Shown: positions 16,411-26,900, counted from the first letter of the stretch. The stretch is DNA of 50,637 nt from a bacterium (GCA_025774545.1 JALGVU010000019.1:1-50637), one strand, 5' to 3'. Translations and numbers: made by a program. Notes: generated from the sequence alone by a model not told the origin.

Positions 16411-19056
16411 CTATTGATAGAGATCTCTCATTATTCCGAACTCGATCGCCCGCCCGGACTGCGGAAAACCGATCTCATCCTCATAGAGAACGTCGAAGAG
16501 GTTCTCGACGCCGGCGAAGAGGCTGCCCCACCTCGTGTCGAGAATCCCCCTGAGATCCACGAGGACGTGCGGCGGCAGACCGGTGCCGTCGCCGTTGCTC
16601 CTGGGACCCACGCGGGCCAGGCGCGCGATGTAGCGCTGCGCCCCCCTGGAGTAGGTGGTCGTGAGGATGCTCATCGTCTTCGGAACGAGCGGAACGTCAC
16701 GGTTCGTCTCGCCGTCGCGCGCGGACGTCATCGCGAGACTGAGGTCGATGTCGAGGCTCGGCGAGAGGCTGTGCTCGACGCCCAGCTCCGCACCCCAGGA
16801 GTTGACTGCCCCGAGATTCTCGGCGGGATCACCCCACCCGCTCGAGACGATCATGTCCTTGACCCACTGCTCGTAGACGGTGAGCGAGAGCGTCGACCCC
16901 GCGAGCGTCCGCTTCGAGATCTCGGCCTCGATGGCGGTGCACCGCTCGGGTTCGAGATCCGGGTTGCCGATCTCGGGACTGAACCACTCCTTGAGCGTCG
17001 GGAAGCGCGTCTTCAGTCCCCCGAGGAGCCGGAGCGACATGCCGGCCGGAAGCCGCCTCGTCCAGGCGGCCTGCGGGCTGACGCTCACGAGGAACCGGTC
17101 CTCCCCCGCCATGAGGTCGGTGTTCACGGCCAGGGCGACGCGGTCGTCGTCGCCGATCCGGACCACGTCCTGCCCGAAAAGCGACATCGTGGTCGACTCG
17201 TACCGGCGCCATTCCTGGCCGACGTCGCTCTGGAGACCCGCGACGTCCTCGCGGACGTTCAGTCCGGCGGAGAGCTTGTGTCCGTCCACACCTCTGAACT
17301 CCGAGTAGACGTACCCGCCGTAGGCGTGGTTCGAAACGCTCGAGAGCCACCGCCGGTGGGTGCGCTCCGGATCAGAGTAGGACGCAAGCTGGTTCTTGCT
17401 GGTGCCGTAGAAGAGCTTCCCCTCGACGAGCATACGCTCGTCGGGGCGCCAATTCAGCGAGCCGACGGTTCGCACCTCCCGCCAGAACGGGAAGCGCCAG
17501 AACCTCGGACGATCGGAGCTCGTCGAGGCCGGCACGTCGCGCCTGCCGTCGGCTACTTGGACCGCGACCGACGCGTCGGTGTGCTCGTCGACCTCCCAGG
17601 AGGCGTGCCCCCAGGCGAAGAGCTCGTTCCGTCCCGAGTAGTCGCGCCTGCCGCCGTCCTCCCACGTTTCGTTCGCGTAGGAACCCGGAAGGGAGAAGTC
17701 CGAGCGCGAGTTCGCCGCGACGCCACCCGCGAGATGGACCGGTCCGATGCGTCCGCCTCCCGTGACGAATCCGGAGTGCGAACCGTCGCTTCCGGTCGCA
17801 AGCCGGTAGCCGAGTCCCGTCCGCCCGCGACCCGCGGTCGTCACTTCGATGACGCCCCCGAGCGAATTCGCCCCGTAGACGCTCGCGACGGGCCCCTTCG
17901 TGACGCGGACCGCCTCGAGCGCGCCGGACAGCACCATCCCCGAGCTGACCGAGCCGGTGTACGAATCGGAGATCGGGACACCGTCGACCAAGACCACCAT
18001 CTCCCTCTCGGTGAGTCCGCGCGTCGAGAGCCGCTGCTCTCCGCGCGCGTCGGTCCGAACGACCATCCCCGGCACCATCTCGAGCGCCTCGCCGAGGTCC
18101 TCGGCTCCCGATTCGTGGATCTCCCCCGCGTCGATGGTGAAGACCGAGTAGGGACCGAAGAGCCGCGATCCGAACACCGTGATCTCCGGGAGCGCATAGA
18201 GCGGCTTCGGAGGCGCGTCCGACGTGTCCCCCGTTCCCGTCCCCCCACCGTCGTTCGTGTCGCCGAGTCCCGGCCCGTCCCCGCCGTCGCCCGCCGCCGC
18301 GCCGAGCGGCCCGACGGCCAGTGCAAGAGCGACCGCCAGAACGAGCGCGGTCGACGTCGGCCCGTCACCCATGGACTTCGGACGCGGTCCGCGGCGGCCG
18401 CCCTTCCCTCGATCCGCGATCCCTCGTGCGCGCGCCGAGGGCGCGAGCAGAATCCTGTCGACGAAAAGCACGGCGCTCACCCCCAGTGCAATGTGAACGA
18501 CAACGAGGAAGAAGATGACCAGAATCGCCTGGCCGGTGCCCATGGGCTCGTGCCCGGCGATGAGACCGATGGTGAAGCTGTAGACCCTCGAGGGTCCGAG
18601 GCCGGCGAGATACCCCTGAACCAGGAACGGATGCGCGAGGGCCCAGAGCACGGCCAGAATGCCCGCGAGCATTCTCGAGCGCTGCCGCGGAAGCGGCCAG
18701 AGACTCAGAACCACCTCGACGATGACCGCCTCGGCGACGATGCCGATGGCGGCGAACATCGCGCCGCCGAACCCCGACGCGAGCCGGATCCCGGCCGCCA
18801 CGATGCCCACCAGGAGCGACGACCACCGGCCGGGCACACTCGCCCGAGCCGTGAGCAGGATGACGACACCGAAGGTGGAGAGGAACGATCCGCCGAACGG
18901 CACGTGCCAGCTCTTGATCATGCCCCCGACGGTGATCTCGATGACGCCCCAGAGAGCGGCCATGAGCCCGAGGAGAGCTATCTCCCGGCTCGTGAACCGC
19001 GTGCGCCCCCGCCCGTCCACCCGATCTGCTCCGGTCCCGGTTCCGCCGGCAGACAC
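16411..19056 (-). CDS. Fused ORF: S-component-like membrane domain plus TonB-dependent receptor
   Basis: 881 codons without a stop, from GTG 19056 (GGGAGG seven bases upstream). Residues about 30-215 form five or six hydrophobic segments (EIALLGLMAALWGVIEITVG, then VLWALAHPFLVQGYL) resembling ECF transporter S components. From Met229 (ATG 18372) a second signal peptide begins (TALVLAVALALAVGPLGAAA). It is followed by a Gly/Asp linker, a TonB-box-like PEITVFGSR (290-298), a plug domain (ALEMVPGMVVRTDARG, then VVLVDGVPISDS, VTKGPVASVYGANSLGG) and a beta-barrel ending FGIMRDLYQ. The 653 residues from Met229 are the length of a complete receptor. So these are probably two genes for vitamin or metal uptake whose intervening stop is missing; Met229 has no clear ribosome site. 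Confidence 0.75.
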   Translation of the reverse strand: MSAGGTGTGADRVDGRGRTRFTSREIALLGLMAALWGVIEITVGGMIKSWHVPFGGSFLSTFGVVILLTARASVPGRWSSLLVGIVAAGIRLASGFGGAMFAAIGIVAEAVIVEVVLSLWPLPRQRSRMLAGILAVLWALAHPFLVQGYLAGLGPSRVYSFTIGLIAGHEPMGTGQAILVIFFLVVVHIALGVSAVLFVDRILLAPSARARGIADRGKGGRRGPRPKSMGDGPTSTALVLAVALALAVGPLGAAAGDGGDGPGLGDTNDGGGTGTGDTSDAPPKPLYALPEITVFGSRLFGPYSVFTIDAGEIHESGAEDLGEALEMVPGMVVRTDARGEQRLSTRGLTEREMVVLVDGVPISDSYTGSVSSGMVLSGALEAVRVTKGPVASVYGANSLGGVIEVTTAGRGRTGLGYRLATGSDGSHSGFVTGGGRIGPVHLAGGVAANSRSDFSLPGSYANETWEDGGRRDYSGRNELFAWGHASWEVDEHTDASVAVQVADGRRDVPASTSSDRPRFWRFPFWREVRTVGSLNWRPDERMLVEGKLFYGTSKNQLASYSDPERTHRRWLSSVSNHAYGGYVYSEFRGVDGHKLSAGLNVREDVAGLQSDVGQEWRRYESTTMSLFGQDVVRIGDDDRVALAVNTDLMAGEDRFLVSVSPQAAWTRRLPAGMSLRLLGGLKTRFPTLKEWFSPEIGNPDLEPERCTAIEAEISKRTLAGSTLSLTVYEQWVKDMIVSSGWGDPAENLGAVNSWGAELGVEHSLSPSLDIDLSLAMTSARDGETNRDVPLVPKTMSILTTTYSRGAQRYIARLARVGPRSNGDGTGLPPHVLVDLRGILDTRWGSLFAGVENLFDVLYEDEIGFPQSGRAIEFGIMRDLYQ

Positions 19057-19147
19057 TGACCGTCCTCCCGATTCCAGCGACGCCGGCGGGCACGAGAACC
19101 CCGCGGGACGTCTGGAGCATCGACGCCTCCGGTCGTTCGACGCCACG

Positions 19148-19176
19148 ATACTACACAACCGGGTCCTGTTTGGCAA
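19148..19176 (-). promoter_or_regulatory. Sigma-70 promoter of the S-component/TonB receptor ORF
   Basis: Minus strand TTGCCA, 17 bases, TAGTAT, about 92 bases before GTG 19056. It supports initiation of the long ORF at that GTG. Confidence 0.5.
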
Positions 19177-19258
19177 CAGCCCGCCTGCACCTTCGCCGGC
19201 CCGTGCCGGCGGCGGCGCGCCCCCTCGCGTCCGGGCCGCGGCGGTGGGTGTGAGGGGT

Positions 19259-19740
19259 TCACTCCGTTCGCACGCGCAGCTGCTCCGCCCGGACGCTGTC
19301 CCCCGCCGCGCTCTCCATGTCGCTCCACGCCGCCCAGAAAACGGGGCCCCCGGCGCCCTGCTCCTCGGCGACGTGGAAGTGCTCGCGGGCCTCGGCGTAC
19401 CGGCCGAGGTCGCCCAGGAGCGTCGCCTTGAGGACCCGCCCGCGCAGCATCCCCGGCAGGATCGCGAGCGCATCATCGACGAGCCTGAGAGCCTCTGCAA
19501 ACTGCCCGGAGCGCCTGAGCATCACGGCCAGGTCGCACTTGATTCCGGGATTGCGGGGCTGGAGCTTCACCGACCGCCTGAGGGCCGCCACGACGCGCTC
19601 CGCGTCGCCGAAGCACTGCTCGCCGCCGTCCGCTCGGCGCGGAACGGCGGGATCGAGCGTCTCCGCGCGCGCGTACGCGGCGACGGCCTCGGAGTAGCGG
19701 TGCTGGCGCGAGAGGAAATCGCATCGTGGCGAACGGCCGC
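19259..19740 (-). pseudogene. Out-of-frame C-terminal TPR tail of the DUF2723 protein
   Basis: This frame continues the tetratricopeptide repeats of the preceding ORF after a frame shift near 19720-19735. It reads DFLSRQHRYSEAVAAYARAE, then VVAALRRSVKLQPRNPGIK, FAEALRLVDDALAILPGML and YAEAREHFHVAEEQGAGG, ending AEQLRVRTE at 19259. Each unit has the helix pattern of a TPR. In the other frame the same DNA gives Arg/Ser-rich nonsense. One base gained or lost would restore a single protein of about 840 residues. Confidence 0.7.
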
Positions 19741-21783
19741 GATCAGATCGGCTCTGGCCTGGTCGAGCTCCCCGAGTTCGGTGAAGAGCAGGTGGATGTT
19801 GTATCGCGGAGACGCCAGCCCGGGCGCCTCCCGCAGAGCGGCGTGGAACGAGGCGAGCGCCTCGTCGAGGCGCCCGGCCCTGAGATACGCGACGCCAAGA
19901 CGGTCGTGTATCTCTGCCACGCCGGGAGCGAGGTCGCGTCCGGTCTCGAAGGCGCTCACCGCCTCCCCGAGCGCGTCTCTGGCGAGAGCGAGCTCGCCGT
20001 ACCCTGCCAGCACCCCGGCGTACGCTTCCCTCTCCGCACGCGGAACGCGGTCGCCGGCGAGACCCCAGAGGTAATCGTCCCACCGCTCCTCTTCGAAGAT
20101 CGGCTCGGCAGGCACCCCGGCCCCGAACCCGGCGGGATCAATCTCGACGAGGAGCCCGCGCGGAACGACCCTGTCCGCGAAGATGTCGGCCGCGAGCGCG
20201 GCGTCGGCGAAGATCGGGCGCTCCGTGGCGTTCATGTACACCAGGAGCGGAGCGTACTCTCTGATCGGCAGAACCCATCTGGCCGGAGGATCGCACGGTG
20301 GCGCGTTGATCTGTCCGAAGTAGACGGCGATCTCGTCCTCGGAGGGGAAGTCGACGTCGTCGTGCCACGACTCAAGGTGCGGCGCGTAGCCCCGGACATC
20401 GAGAACGTCGAGATCCGGCCGCCGACCAGCGGCGACGAGCGCGTACGTGAGCGGGTCGATCGTCGCGTCGGCCTCGGCGAGGAGCACGGCGTCGCGGTCG
20501 AGCGACGCGAGCATGCGCTCGACGTGGAGCGACGCCCCGCGGCGGGGCCGGCGATCCTGCTCCTCCCAGAGGTCGCTCACCTGTGCGACGATGACCGCCG
20601 AAATGAGCGCGACCGGCACGCAGGCGAGGACGATCCGCCCCGGCTCGAGGCGCGGGGGAACGAAACGAACGAGCGCGACCAACCCGACCGCCCCGACGAG
20701 CGCGATCGCGACGTACGCCGGAATGAGGAACCCCGAGGCGTCGTCCATGCGGAAGCTCGCCGCGTGCGCGAAGAGGAGCACCGCGTGAAGAACGAGGAGC
20801 CCCAGCAGGATCCTGCGTCTCCTACAGAGCGACCACGCGCCCAGGGCGGAGAGGGCCAGCACGGACCAGTGGATCTCCCGCGGGATCCCCCGCACGAGAT
20901 CGGCGAACCTGAGCGCGGCCTCGACGATCGGAACCGCGAGGACACTCGAGACGTACGGCGCACGGCCGATGTGCTCGACGACGCCTCGCCAAGTGTCCGG
21001 CCTCGCCGCGAGGACCGCGGGGTCGGACGCCGCCCGGAGCGGCAGGTAGACATAGAAGGAGAGTCCGAGCGCGAGGAGGACGAGGGAGACGCCGATCGCC
21101 TTCGCCCCGGGGCGCGCCCGGAGGCCCGCGAACAGCCCGACGAGGACGGACGGAAGAACGAGCGCGGCGCTCACGACGTGCGAGAGCGAGAGCCCGAGGA
21201 CGAACCACAGCATGAAGAGCGCCGGCGCGCCCGCGTCCGGGTCGGCGGGCCCCGTGACGACGGGCAGCGGAGAGAGCATCGTCCCGGCCCGGATCCAGAC
21301 CACCAGCAGCGCCAGGGTCGCGGCGGCGAGAAGAGCCCCCAGAGCGTGCACGTCTGGGATCGTCGACTGGGACCAGAGCGAGGGGGAGACCGCCACGATC
21401 AGGCCGGTGAGCGCCGCCGCGGAGGCTCTGGACACCAGGGCCGAGGTGGAGGAGTCGGAGTCGAACACGTGCGCGAGGAGCTCCCACGCGAGGAGAACGA
21501 CGACGCCTGCCGCCGCGGCCCCGAAGAGGGCCGAGAGCACGGAGAGCCGGAAGAACGGTGCCCCGAAGGGAACGCGGACAGCGATGGCCGAGAGCAGCGT
21601 GAAGAGCGGATAGCCGGGCGGGCGCGCCACACCGAGCGAATGCGCCACGGCGGCGTAGTGCGGGGGGTCGCCCCACGTCACCTCGCGCGCGGCCGTCAGA
21701 ACGTAGATCGTCGCCGCGGCCGCCGCGACGGACAGCGCGAGCACGATGCTGAGCTTCGGCCGACGCCCAAGGACCACGGTCAC
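19567..21783 (-). CDS. DUF2723 membrane protein with C-terminal TPRs (frame disrupted at 3' end)
   Basis: Start taken as GTG 21783 (VTVVLGRRPKLSIV); a GTG two codons later has the better-placed GAGGTG. The N-terminus has a hydrophobic segment followed by VTWGDPPHYAAVAHSLGVARPPGYPLF, the DUF2723 signature (shown here in part). About ten membrane segments follow, similar to GT-C glycosyltransferases. After these comes a soluble region with TPR units (AEIHDRLGVAYLRAGRLDEA, then LASFHAALREAPG). From about 19725 the frame turns into low-complexity Arg/Ser sequence and stops at 19567; the true continuation is in another frame to 19259. The family is thought to act in cell-surface glycosylation; this is by similarity only. 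Confidence 0.8.
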   Translation of the reverse strand: MTVVLGRRPKLSIVLALSVAAAAATIYVLTAAREVTWGDPPHYAAVAHSLGVARPPGYPLFTLLSAIAVRVPFGAPFFRLSVLSALFGAAAAGVVVLLAWELLAHVFDSDSSTSALVSRASAAALTGLIVAVSPSLWSQSTIPDVHALGALLAAATLALLVVWIRAGTMLSPLPVVTGPADPDAGAPALFMLWFVLGLSLSHVVSAALVLPSVLVGLFAGLRARPGAKAIGVSLVLLALGLSFYVYLPLRAASDPAVLAARPDTWRGVVEHIGRAPYVSSVLAVPIVEAALRFADLVRGIPREIHWSVLALSALGAWSLCRRRRILLGLLVLHAVLLFAHAASFRMDDASGFLIPAYVAIALVGAVGLVALVRFVPPRLEPGRIVLACVPVALISAVIVAQVSDLWEEQDRRPRRGASLHVERMLASLDRDAVLLAEADATIDPLTYALVAAGRRPDLDVLDVRGYAPHLESWHDDVDFPSEDEIAVYFGQINAPPCDPPARWVLPIREYAPLLVYMNATERPIFADAALAADIFADRVVPRGLLVEIDPAGFGAGVPAEPIFEEERWDDYLWGLAGDRVPRAEREAYAGVLAGYGELALARDALGEAVSAFETGRDLAPGVAEIHDRLGVAYLRAGRLDEALASFHAALREAPGLASPRYNIHLLFTELGELDQARADLIAAVRHDAISSRASTATPRPSPRTRARRRSIPPFRAERTAASSASATRSASWRPSGGR

Positions 21784-22041
21784 CTCGCCTGGCTCGGTTC
21801 TCGACGCCGGGACGTTGGCGCCCGCCCATACAGCCGATCGGCACGACGGACGGGTGACGGACGCCGCGGGACTTCGTACCGCGAGCGCCCCGGCTCGGAT
21901 GCTCGTTCGTGGATGCGCGGTCAATCGATGTTACCACACGAGAGCGGCAGCGTCGAGACTCCCTCCGGGCGGCTGCGGAGGAGACACCGCGCCACCGTCG
22001 CCGGCGGGGGCCGCGCGCTGGCCGAAGCGCGGATTCCGGGG
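21784..22041. other. Gene-free stretch between divergent genes
   Basis: Between the DUF2723 start and the thioesterase promoter. A minus-strand TTGACC (21918-21923) could be a -35 element but no matching -10 is evident. No gene or RNA recognised. Confidence 0.3.
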
Positions 22042-22047
22042 TATACT
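22019..22047 (+). promoter_or_regulatory. Possible promoter of the thioesterase operon
   Basis: A good -10 (TATACT, 22042-22047) with a weak -35 (TGGCCG) 17 bases upstream; leader of about 95 bases to ATG 22149. Confidence 0.4.
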
Positions 22048-22148
22048 GTTCCCTGAGAAGAGGAGCGAGGCCTCACGCGCAGAAGCGCGGTGTCTTCGCG
22101 CGCCGGGGCGCGCCCGGGCGGTCCCACCACACGAAGCGAGGAGACGGA

Positions 22149-22877
22149 ATGCCCACACACGATGGCGGACCGGTGGAAGACAGCCGCGAGGAGTACGCGA
22201 AGGTCGTGACGGCCAACGGGGAGTCCGAGGCGAGCGCGATCAAGTCGGCGCTCGAGGCGGCCGGGATTCCGGTCGAGCTCGGACTCGAGGCGATCACGCG
22301 GCTCCTCCCGGTGACGGTCGACGGTCTCGGCGCGGTCAGGATCATGGTCCCCGCGGACCGGCTCGAGGAGGCGAGGATCATCGTGAACACGCCCGCCGAG
22401 GCGATCGGGACCATGGACGCTGCACCCGACGACGACCTCGACGTCGGGACGTCCGAGTCCTCGCTGTCGCCGGGCGAGCTTCGGGACGACCGGATGTGCT
22501 TCGCGTGCGGCGCGGACAATCCCGACGGCCTGGGTCTCGAGTTCCGCGACGAGGACGGGGAGGTCGTCACGTCCTACTCCTTCCCCAAGAAGTTCCAGGG
22601 CTACCGGAGCGTCGTTCACGGCGGCCTCATCAGCACGGTGCTCGACGAGGCGATGGTCACGGTGGTGAACCGCCGAGGCCGCTTCGCGGTCACCGGCGAG
22701 CTCCAGGTGAAGTTCATCCAACCTCTCCACGTGGACGAGAGGTTCGAGGTGAGAGCGCACCTCGTGGAGGCCCGCGGGCGCATCTACCGTCTCGCCGCCG
22801 TCGCGGCGCTCTCGGATGGCAGGGAGATCGCGGCCGCCACGTCCACCTGCATCGACATGGGACCGATCCCCGAGTGA
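22149..22877 (+). CDS. DUF2007-like domain fused to PaaI/4HBT hotdog thioesterase
   Basis: 242 residues from ATG 22149 (GAGGAGAC upstream); an upstream frame from 21909 is not protein-like. Residues about 15-85 resemble the putative signal-transducing DUF2007 domain (VVTANGESEASAIKSALEAA, then VRIMVPADRLEEAR). Residues about 115-242 are a hotdog-fold thioesterase with CFACGADNPDGLGL and VVHGGLISTVLDEAM, the HGG motif being the usual active-site loop. It would hydrolyse an acyl-CoA in the cytoplasm; the N-terminal domain may bind a partner or ligand. The next gene starts 13 bases after its stop. Confidence 0.8.
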   Translation: MPTHDGGPVEDSREEYAKVVTANGESEASAIKSALEAAGIPVELGLEAITRLLPVTVDGLGAVRIMVPADRLEEARIIVNTPAEAIGTMDAAPDDDLDVGTSESSLSPGELRDDRMCFACGADNPDGLGLEFRDEDGEVVTSYSFPKKFQGYRSVVHGGLISTVLDEAMVTVVNRRGRFAVTGELQVKFIQPLHVDERFEVRAHLVEARGRIYRLAAVAALSDGREIAAATSTCIDMGPIPE

Positions 22878-22890
22878 GCGGAGGACGACC

Positions 22891-23787
22891 ATGAAGGTCT
22901 CGTTCAGCGCGTTCGTCGTTCTCGTGATGCTCGCCCTCGCGCCGTCCGGCCAAGGAAGCTCGCGCGACGGGCGGCGGACGTTGCGCCCGGCCGCACTGTT
23001 CCCGCGCGGGCCCACTCTCGATCGGGCCGACGTCCTCGTCTGCATCGACATCAATGATCACGTCGGCTTCGCGGACCTCACGATGCGCTACGTCGACGCC
23101 TTCGTCGGCGCGGGGGCGCAATCGATCGCAACGTGCGGGGTAGAGGAGCCGTACGGCCTCATCGAGTTCCCGCCCGAGGTCACGGCGGACAACTACCCCA
23201 TCGTGGTGGTCCTGACGAGCGAGAACTGGTGGGCCGAGGCCGGCTCGAACATCGACCCGGAGGACGAGGCCGTCCTCGCAGACTACCTCGAGACCGGCGG
23301 CAACCTGCTCCTCGTCGGCCAGGATTACATGCGCGGCGCGCACCCTGACATGAACGGCGACGCGCACCCGTGTTACGGGTTCCCTCGCGAGTTCCTCGGC
23401 CTCGACGTCTGCTACCAGGACGTCGCGTACAACCCCCCGGACCCAGCGCCCGAGACCGCCACGATCACGGGCTCGGACGGATGGCTGTTTGAGAGTGAGA
23501 GCGTGTCGCTCGACGCGTCCTCGGTCTTCCTGGACAACAACTTCTACGCGGACTGCGCCGTCCCCGTCGAGACGGGAGGGTGCGCCTTCGCCTACAAGGA
23601 AGCCGAGATCGACGGCGCGGTCGTCTACAACGAGGCGCGCGGCTTCAGGACGGTGTGGGCCGGGATAGAGATATCGGCCGCGCCCGTCGAGGACTTCCAC
23701 CGAATCGTCGCGTCGATCTGCGAGTGGTTCGGACCGTGTCCCGTCGAGGAGGCCTCGTGGGGACGCATCAAGTCGCTCTTCCGCTAG
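22891..23787 (+). CDS. Secreted protein with C-terminal SWGRIKSLFR tag
   Basis: 298 residues, ATG 22891 with GGAGGACGACC upstream. A signal peptide ends about residue 22 (APSGQGSS). The body contains ADVLVCIDINDH, YPIVVVLTSENWW and VLADYLETGGNLLLVGQDY, a pattern like the flavodoxin/glutamine-amidotransferase-like domains next to C25 peptidases. Several cysteines are present (DVCYQDV, CGVEEP). It ends EEASWGRIKSLFR, the tag shared with five other exported proteins. It is 13 bases behind the thioesterase and just upstream of the C25-family genes. No catalytic residues can be assigned. Confidence 0.75.
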   Translation: MKVSFSAFVVLVMLALAPSGQGSSRDGRRTLRPAALFPRGPTLDRADVLVCIDINDHVGFADLTMRYVDAFVGAGAQSIATCGVEEPYGLIEFPPEVTADNYPIVVVLTSENWWAEAGSNIDPEDEAVLADYLETGGNLLLVGQDYMRGAHPDMNGDAHPCYGFPREFLGLDVCYQDVAYNPPDPAPETATITGSDGWLFESESVSLDASSVFLDNNFYADCAVPVETGGCAFAYKEAEIDGAVVYNEARGFRTVWAGIEISAAPVEDFHRIVASICEWFGPCPVEEASWGRIKSLFR

Positions 23788-23865
23788 TCTCCCCCGCCCA
23801 CCCGGCCACGAGGGTCGGAGCGGCAGTCGCCAACACCGCGCGTCGCGCGATGGGGACACGAGCGG

Positions 23866-23894
23866 TTGACGAACGGTAAAATATGTGGTATTAT
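23866..23894 (+). promoter_or_regulatory. Sigma-70 promoter of the first C25-family gene
   Basis: TTGACG, 17 bases, TATTAT in a locally AT-rich patch. Transcription start near 23901, leader about 55 bases to GTG 23956. Confidence 0.7.
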
Positions 23895-23955
23895 GGAATG
23901 TCTGTGGACCGGAAAGGGGCTCCCCCGACCCATCGTGACTGACGAGGAGGACAGG

Positions 23956-26900
23956 GTGGGAACGAATGACCGCTCAGCTTTGAGACACGCGTTCGTGATC
24001 GCGGCCGCCGCGGTGTGTGCGGCGACCCTGGTGAGCACCGGTGCCGCCTTCGCGGCGACCGTCGCGCCGCGCGACGCCGCAACCGCGTACGCGGCGGAGA
24101 CGGTGCTTCACGTTGACGGCGGCCCGACGGGCGAAACGACCCTCCGCTTCGAGCTCGTCTCGCCGACGGACGCGTTCGCCGCGGGCGCGGCGACGGGGGA
24201 CGAGCGCTCATCGCTGCCGACCGTGCGGTACGCGCGTGCGGCCGAGGACGGCGCGACGTGGAGGGCGAGGGCGATGGGGCCCGCCTCGTTCACGACGCTC
24301 ATCCGCGTTCCCGACACGGGTGCCGTCGAGTACGAGATCCTGTCCGGGGAGCTGGCGTCAAGCGCCGGTACGCCGTCGCGCGCTCCCGCGATCGACGACG
24401 CAGGGCTCGAGGGCGCGATCGAGGTCTCGGAGCCGGCGATCATGCGCGACCTCCGCGTCGTGCGGGTGACGTTCTCGCCGCTCTCGCAGAGCGGCACCGC
24501 GGATGTCCTGGTCCGCTCGGTCACCGTATCGATCCGCACGACGGCGGGCGCCGGCGTGAACGAGAAGACCCGCAGTCGCGCGACCGTGTCGCAGGCCTTC
24601 CTCCCTCTCTACGAGAGCAAGGTGGCGAACTACCGGCACGAGGAGGCGGTCGACGGTACCCCGGGACGTGGCTCGGGCAGGGACGATCCCTTCGGGGCCC
24701 GCTATCTCATCATCACGAGGGACTCCTACGAGTTCTACGTCCAGCCTCTCGCCGAATGGAAGCGCACCAAGGGAATCCAGACCATGGTCGTGAGGATCTC
24801 GACGATCGGCTCGACCCCTTCGGCCATCCGCTCCTACATCGAGGACGCCTACTACGGGTGGGAGGTGCCACCCGAGTACGTGCTCCTCGTGGGCGACACG
24901 GAGGCCGTTCCGACCTACTACGACCTCGCCCCGACGGACAACTACTACGCGGCGATCGACGGTTCGGACTACCTGTCCGACATCATGATCGGGCGCATCT
25001 CGGCGGACACCAGCACTCACTGCAGCACGCAGGTGAACAAGATCCTCTCCTACGAGCGGACGCCGCTCGAGGACCATCCCGAGTGGCCGGCGACCGCGAC
25101 CCTCATGGTGGCGGACGACTTCGACGCCGGCGACTGGGTCTACTACATGAACACGTGGTTCATCTACGACCTCATGGAGGACGCCGGCTTCGCGCGGATC
25201 GACACGCTCTTCCGGAGAAACGACATCGACCACTCCGACGTCTACGACTCGGTCAACGACGGCAAGGGCTTTCTGAACTTCAGGGGCCAGGCGTATCACG
25301 AGTGGAATCCTCCCTTCGACATCAACCCGGGCCAGACGACCAACTACTGGAAGTACCCGATCATCATGTCGGCCACGTGCGGCACAGGAGACTTCAGCGT
25401 CGACAACTTCATGTGCGAGAACTGGATGCGCGCGGGGTCGCCGTCGGCCCCTGAAGGGTCGGTCGCCTTCTTCGGGACGAACACCGCGCTCCCGGGAAGC
25501 GGGCAGCTCTCCCGGCGGAGGGGCTACATCGACATGGGCTTCTTCGAGGACGCGTTCGTCACCGGCGACGGGACGCTGGGCGCGGCGTGCCTCGCCGGCA
25601 AACTGAACCTCTTCGTGATCGACCCAGACGAGATGGAGTACCAGGGCTGGAACCTCCTCGGCGATCCCGCGATGAGCATGTGGACGGCGGTGCCGAGGCA
25701 CCTCTCGGTCGCCTACGACGAGGCGATCCAGGTGGGGCCGTCGACCTTCAGCGCGACGGTCACGTCCGAGGGCGCGCCGCTTCCGGGCGCCGTCGTCGCG
25801 TGCACGAAGGGCGACGAGGTCTTCGCCTGGGGAACGACCGACGCGTCGGGCCAGTTGACGCTCGACGTCGAGGCCGAGACCGCCGGTGAGCTGGCCGTGA
25901 CGATCACCGCAAGGAACTGCTACCCGTTCGAGGGAACGACGCCCGTGCTCGAGTCCGGGCCGTTCGTGATGTACTCCGACCTCTCGATCGACGACGCCGA
26001 GGGGGGCAACGACGACGGGTACTTGAGCCCCGGAGAGACGGCCGCGATCGCGATCGAGCTTCTGAACGTCGGCGACGCAGACAGCGGTCCGACGACGGGG
26101 ACCGTGCGGAGTTCGGATCCCTTCGTCACCATCGTCGACAGCCTGGCGAGCTACGGCGTCATCGCGCCCGACGCGACGGCCTGGGGCGAGGACGACTACG
26201 AGATCTCGCTGTCGGCGGCGTGTCCGGTCGGCCACGAGATCTCCTACACCCTGGTCGTCGACTTCGGCGGAGAACCGATCACCTGGACCCCGCCGCCGAT
26301 CCCGGTCTCGACGGGACGCCTCGCGCACGACGCGAGCATCGTTCTGGACGAGGCGCCGGGAGGCGACGGCAGCGGAACGGCGGGACCCGGCGAGTCGGTC
26401 GGCCTCACGCTCGTGCTTCAGAATGAGGGCGCGTGCGGGGTCACGGACATCGAGGGAACGCTCGGGAGCCGGCACCCGCTCGTCGCGGTGACGTCTTCCC
26501 ACGCTCCCTTCGGCGACGCCGGCCCGGGAGCGATCGCGCAGAACGATGAGGTGCCGTTCATCGTCTCGGTGATGCCGGGCGCCCCGACCGGGACCCTCGT
26601 GACCCTCGAGCTCGTCCTTGCGGGCGCAGGCCACTCGTACGCCTACGCCGAGACCGTGAGCCTCGATCTCGAGATCTCGGGATCGTCCGCGTTCTACCCG
26701 ACTGGGCCGGACTCGCACGGCTACTACGCGTACGACGCGAACGACTCGCTCTACGCGGCCGCTCCCGCGTACGAATGGGTCGACATCGCCCCGCCGGGAC
26801 CGGGCATCATCATCAGCGAGATCACCGACGAGGACGCGGCCATCACGACGATCCCGCTGCCGTTCCCCTTCAACTACTACGGAGAGACCTACCTCCAGGT

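Noticed and set aside
16414-19059. 881-codon plus-strand frame opposite the TonB receptor
   Set aside because: Exact mirror of the receptor ORF, Arg/Glu-rich nonsense.
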